From Micromussa lordhowensis (Eukaryota; Cnidaria; Anthozoa; Scleractinia; Lobophylliidae), in NCBI GenBank assembly GCA_964020085.1, contig OZ026600.1:19232694-19296693 (forward strand): a stretch of 64,000 bases of DNA, in the 5' to 3' direction. Numbering within the stretch: position 1 is the first letter of the stretch; each line of letters opens with the position of its first letter. This document shows positions 55,706 to 61,700 of the stretch, piece by piece. Made by a program: the position numbers and the translations under genes. Under the pieces are notes generated by a model that worked only from the letters and a program-made list of their open reading frames with translations, was not told the origin of the DNA and searched no databases.

Positions 55706-58700
55706 GAGTTCTCCCAAACTTTCACTCGTGTTTCTATAACTCGATAGGAACACGGAGAACACGTTTTCTATTTCTTTTAGAAAATACCGCGACGAAGAAA
55801 AAGAAAAACAACTTGTTTACTTCGATCATCAAAATGTAAATTATCTTTGTTCGCGCAATCATTACGTCGAAAGGCTCGTGCTAGTTCTGTGTTTCTATCG
55901 GCGAGTTATTGAAACACGGTTTCAAACCAATCAGCGTGCGTATTTGCTTTGAGTTATTTTCTAAACAATAATATCGTATGGCTGAACTGTTCCCCGATGA
56001 AAAGGAGAATTATGATTGGTTCCCTTGGCAGTTTTCAATACCGACGGACCGCTAAGATTAACAGCAAACGAATTAATTTCGGCGAATTGCTTTTTCAATT
56101 CATTGCACAAAATAGCAGCTTTATGTATAAATTATGAAAACAGAAATCCTTTGACTTACATGTTTCTAGGACATTTTTCATGCAAAATGTTGACAAAAAC
56201 GACCCGAGAAATTAAACGTTTATCTGTCGCGAGAATGGATTTCAGAGACGCATCAATTTATCAGCAGATTAAAGAAGTAAAGAACACGACCAATATTCTC
56301 CAATAAGTACCTCACGGCTACTTCAATGACATAACTTATATGAATAGACTTTAAAATGCTTTTGAAAACAATTATGTTGAATCCTATTTAATTTAACGTA
56401 AACCAGATCTATGGTCTTTTGAAATGGTCAATCAGGTGATTTCTATTTTCACAGGATACTACATGTACATCGAGACGTCTTCTCCGCGAGTCGCCGGTGA
56501 TAACGCAAAGCTTATTTTATCGGTACCTGACAATAAACAGCTGTCTTGTCTAAAATTCTATTATCACATGCATGGAAGCACCATGGGGAGTCTCACTGTC
56601 TTCAGCGGCAACTTGGTAGTATTCAACTCGTCAGGAAACCATGGTAACTACTGGAATGAAGCAAACCTAAACATTTATCTGGATAACAATGTAAGTTTCA
56701 ATGAGTGTTATCTTTTACCTGCGCGTAACACCCTGGCAATTAACACCAAAAAATATTCACTGTTCACCAAATGACCAATAACGTAAGTTTTGGAAAAAAA
56801 GTTCGTAATTAAGAATACAATACAAAAAACAGTATTATTTCTACTTGCTTCTGTGCAAGATTAGATTCTGCTTAGACACGGCATTCTTAGACCCTAATCA
56901 TCAGAAACAAACATGTTGATCTCAAACGCTGAGACAAATTCCCGGTTTGCTATTAAAAACACAATCAAAAAACAAAACGAAAACCAAATGAAAATGAAAA
57001 AAAAAACAAAAAAACTTTAAGAGTTTACTTAAAAGTTACTTACAAGATAAATCTTTGGGACTTTTGTTTAAAAGTTTTATCTCCTTTTGCTGCATCTTTT
57101 GTATATATCTGCAACTAATTGCCTATCGCTTTGTTACTCGCATTGTTCTGTATTTCCATGAACTATAATAGAGATAAAACTTATTGCTTATTTTCTGGGA
57201 TGGTATTTTATGTTTCTTATTAGGTCACATTTGAAGGAACAAGAGGATCGTCCTATACTGGTGACTTAGCCATAGATGATGTCTCGATTAGCACTAGAGG
57301 TTGCTTTGGTCGGACAGCAGCACCTCCAACTTTCCCGACGGGATCAACATACGTCCCTTCATCTGGTCTGCCAACTTCTGGTTGGCCCTCAATCTCAGAT
57401 AATTCACCCACTCACAATCCGTCCGCGCCTCCAACTATTTCACCAGGTATAGTGAATCTTTTCTGCGGGTGACTGTTTGTTTCTTAAACGTTTTCGAAAA
57501 TTAACGACGCTCTTAATATTTAGGCCCGTAGAGCGGCCTGTACGTTCCTCTGAGTCTACAGAGCCGTGGACGCGGCGTGGGAAGTGGTTTAGGGAGCTGG
57601 ACATAAAATCTGCAGGTCCCTGGTTAAAATCCTTCAGTCGACCCTTCCACAATCTGGATTTGTCTCGAGTTTAACTTCTCTACCGAGTTCTTTAAATAGC
57701 CATCTGGTCAGCCTCCCACCATTTGGGATTCTTAATAGTTTATATTATATTTTCAATAATTGCCCGTATATTTACAGTGTCCCCAATTAGCACAACAATG
57801 CTAAATAAATTTAACATTTAATGAGGGAAACATGGCTTTGGAGTCACATTATTTGATTAGCTAGAGCTTTTGACTAAGAATTTTGCTTATTTCGCGCTGG
57901 AACTTGTTTTAAACAACCAGCTGGGCCATGGAACGAGGAAAAGGTAGCTTTAGAGTCATATAGTTTAATTGGCAAGAGTTTTAACCAATAATTTTACTAA
58001 CTGAAGAACAGTTATCCATTTGACAGTCTTGAGCTAAACAGAACTTAACATCTTTTCCTAAGGAATAGAAGCAGAAGAAAATTCTGTTGGAAAGTGGCTT
58101 TTACATGTTTCCTTTTAGACGATATATGGAAACCTCCTCATAATCCAGCTTGAACTTGCCGAAGGTCTATAATTATAACGTCATCTGATCGAATGATCTC
58201 AGGTATAGATCAATCAGTGGGTAGTTTTGGGAAGGAACGGAAGCGCTGAATCCAAGAATACATTCAATTCAAGAGAATTGAATGTAGCCGGTCACATCAT
58301 GAGCCACGTTTTCACGTGCCAGGCGTCGCTCCTTAAAAGGAGAGGCATTCTCTGAGGACGAGTATGCCATAGTAAAATACCTCCGATTACGTTTAACACT
58401 TGAGCTGTTAATCCACGGTAAGTAGAATAGCTGCTCGTAGGTTAAGAACTAGTTAGAAAAGATGTTCCTAGATGGGTGGAAAGTATTCATTCACGTGGAT
58501 TGTTTCCTTTCCTTTGCTTTAAGCCAACAGTTTTCAAAGAAAAATATTCTTGTTTCGTTTCTCTTTCATTTATAGCAGGTTGTTCAGATAAGCCAGGATT
58601 CCTGAATTGTGCTTCTCTCCCTCATTATGGTAATTTTTGCATAGCCCATTCCAACTGGACGAAAGAGTATTGCGCCAAGTCATGTGGATTTTGTGAAGGT

Positions 58701-61700
58701 AGTTAGACTAGCAGCTATATATTCCTTTATCTTATAAGTAAAGACAACACGAAACTCTGGCTGAACAGCACATGAGAAAACTGCTAACATTTGTGTTAAC
58801 AATTTTTAAACGTTTTCAGTTGAATGTTCTGACAACCCTCAGTTCGCTGCTATATGCTCAAGTCTTTCATCGTTCAGGAATGCTTGCCTTACTCAGTTAA
58901 ACTGGACGATGAAATACTGTCGACGGTCATGTGGCTTCTGTATAGGTGAGATTTCTGGTAAATGATTCGAACTTCCTTCATGTGGCATTCATAAATACAA
59001 GGTCATTTAATTCTCAGGCGTACAGAGGAGGAGGGTGGCTGGTTTCTCGGAACTTCGTAGAAGGGATGTACTCTGCGACGCGGGAACTTTCAGTAACTGT
59101 TCTTTCACCACCCTCAAGGAAAAATTCAATATTTCGGCTGTTTCTCCCCGTAATTTGACGTTGTCATAGCAACCGCGTCTTAACACACCGGTCAAGCTAC
59201 ATTTTGCTTTATTTGACTGCGTTTTGTAGTTTTTTTCCTGATTTTCTTGATGGCCTAGTGCATTATGTTTTACAATTTTTATTAGTAGTTACAGGTTTTT
59301 CATGCATGTTTATTTTCCTCTACCCATTAACAAGATGATCAAGTTAATCCTCCAACCACCGACCTTGCTCCCCAATGGCCGTCAAACGAGTCAATCCGAG
59401 AATCAGTTATGTTAGAAATTAGAGATCTGGATATCACGAAGGTACTTCAATTTTTGTTACTCTTGCTTGTTTTTCGTTATTCTTATTATGTTTTGCTGTA
59501 ACGAAGTATGGCTAAAAAGAAAATTATAACTAACGTACTAACGTAGAGAGGCTTATTCAATGTTGATCAGTTTAGATAGGGCAGGTATGCTCTGAATGAA
59601 TTTCCGCCTCTTAAGTCGTGTTGTAAACAAAATTTGTTTATGACGCAATTCCAGGGCTCCAATGTTGTCCTCCATGAATCCTTTGCATGAAAATCATCTG
59701 TCCATTTCAAATGATGAAATGTTGGGCTATCATGTGATGGGCCAACATCCCATCTAGGGAGAGTAAATACTGCTCTATTTGCTGCACAATGGACAACATA
59801 CTGTGCCACTCTTTTTCTTACCCTTTTAAGAGTTTACCACAGTGCTGTTGTACCCAGACATAAGGGATTTTGCAATAATTATTTGGAAAGGAAACTGGAA
59901 AATTGGAAGGGCATGGTCAAAAATAAGATATCTCTGCCTTTAATGGAAGAGAAATCAACCATAACCTCAAACACAGCAGCTAAAATAAATTGCACAATGA
60001 ATTTGTTCTTTTGCGTATGTTTTCACTCTGTGTTTTTATTAGTGGGACGAACAAATGAAGGATGACTTTAAGACTGAAGTTGCAAGGGTAGCTACAGATT
60101 ACTGTGCCGCTGACGAAACGCGTTGTCAATCAACTGTAACGAGGTAACAGTAGTTACATTGTACAAAACACAACACAAAAGAAAATATTTTCCGCTTGAA
60201 AGTACAAATGTGCCATTATTCAAGAGTAAGCAACTTTTCTCAAGGAACTCAGTCTATCCCGCCGTTACGATAGGTTATTGCACAGTTGTAATTGTCCGAT
60301 ACAACCAAACAACCGTATTGCTTCGGCATTTTACGTGCATCCTACATTTTACGTGCATAACATTTTGTGGGAGGCGCGATGGCCTCATGGTTAGTGCGCT
60401 CGTCTACGGATGGAGCCTTCCGGGCTCGAGCCCTGGCCCGGGACATTGTGTTGTGTTCTTGGGCAAGCTCCGGCCTGATGGACCGCATTTGGCTCGTATG
60501 TAGATTTTGTTTGCCAACTCTTTTTTACACGTATGATCACTTTTCTTTAATCCTTCGTAAACTTTTTATAATTTCTTCCATTTCAGTTCCCGTCGAAGGC
60601 GGTCGTCTGACGAAATCGTATTTTCAAGCAACATGGTTCACATTATTGATGGCTATCCAATCCAGTCACCTGAAAATGATTGCATAACCTTGCTAGCGTT
60701 CTATTTACAACTGCCTGAGGGATTCTCGGAAAATGTCGTTCCCAAGGATGCACTTATAGACATTGTAAATAGTAATATGTCGAGTATTGGAGGATCGATG
60801 AATGGAACTATCTTAAGCGTTAAGTCATTATTAACATCAACCCCAGACACTTTCAAAGGTGAACAGAAAGACGAAGAGAGTGACGAAGAATCACAATCCA
60901 AACGTGCCACATGTGCTATAATTGGAGCTTCTATCGGCGGTGTTCTGTTTTTCCTTATTATCGTCGCTCTAATTTTGACTTTCAAAAAGAGCCAGAACAG
61001 GTAAGATACGCTGAACGTAATTTTTAATGAAGTGATTTTGGCGACGATAACTTGAATGTGTTTCTTCTTTATTGCATTTTTCTTCTCGGTAAAATTGTGA
61101 ATCTTTGCAGTGTTACTAAGTGCTTTCCAGATCATTAACTAGAGCAGAATTTCCTTTTGCATTGTTTTGTTTTATTTGCAATTTTTTACACGAATAATGT
61201 TTGAAACATACATCATTCCGATTGGCTACAAAGTGATTTTGTTTTCACATAACATGGGCATCCATATAAAAGCGTTACACCAGTCCAAAGTCGCACTGAA
61301 CTCAAGTTGAAGTTACCAGGCAACTAGCAGAAAAATATCTTGGAGCTCCGTTGGCTTACGACGAGGTGTGCCGAATATATTCTTGTAAGAAAAAAGTTGG
61401 CAATGACATTTGTGTCAAACGGTAAACGGCAGGTTTGAACTTGCAATTTTGTTACCCGTCTGTAACATAATTGAGAATATTTGTATCTGCTGTGGATAGG
61501 ATTTTTCTTTCGCTATTTTTGTGTCGCATCGTTTGAAGAGTTAGAGGAAAAGCCTTGTTCCTCTGTTGTAGACTTCATTCTTTGGCTCTCTACAGATTGC
61601 TTGTCCACTGAGCAGCTTGCTGTAATCTTCGCAAAAATTTTCGAGCATTAAAAGAATTAATTAATTAATCAAGTTAAAAATATGTTGTGAGTTCGTTATT

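Larger units (their letters stand above)
18419..59334. other. Introns of 300 bp or more with no recognised content
   Basis: I see no gene, RNA or clear repeat in the introns at 18419-18848, 20677-21524, 21822-22300, 27175-27840, 27973-28431, 29610-29931, 34543-35251, 36990-37383, 39000-40175, 40476-40830, 41131-41648, 43076-43665, 45045-45507, 45668-46116, 47187-48278, 50829-51360, 53198-53549, 54892-55422, 56691-57223, 57447-58575 and 58946-59334. A small hairpin (26227-26266) is the only item in 26084-26578. Confidence 0.5.

Noticed and set aside
55447..55839. 130-codon ORF overlapping MAM5
   Set aside because: Wrong frame of exon 44 running into the fold-back; the MAM frame is the supported one.
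58946..59158. Possible extra exon after ShK 2
   Set aside because: Open frame but no cysteine motif; the donor at 58945 joins 59335 in phase, leaving this as intron.
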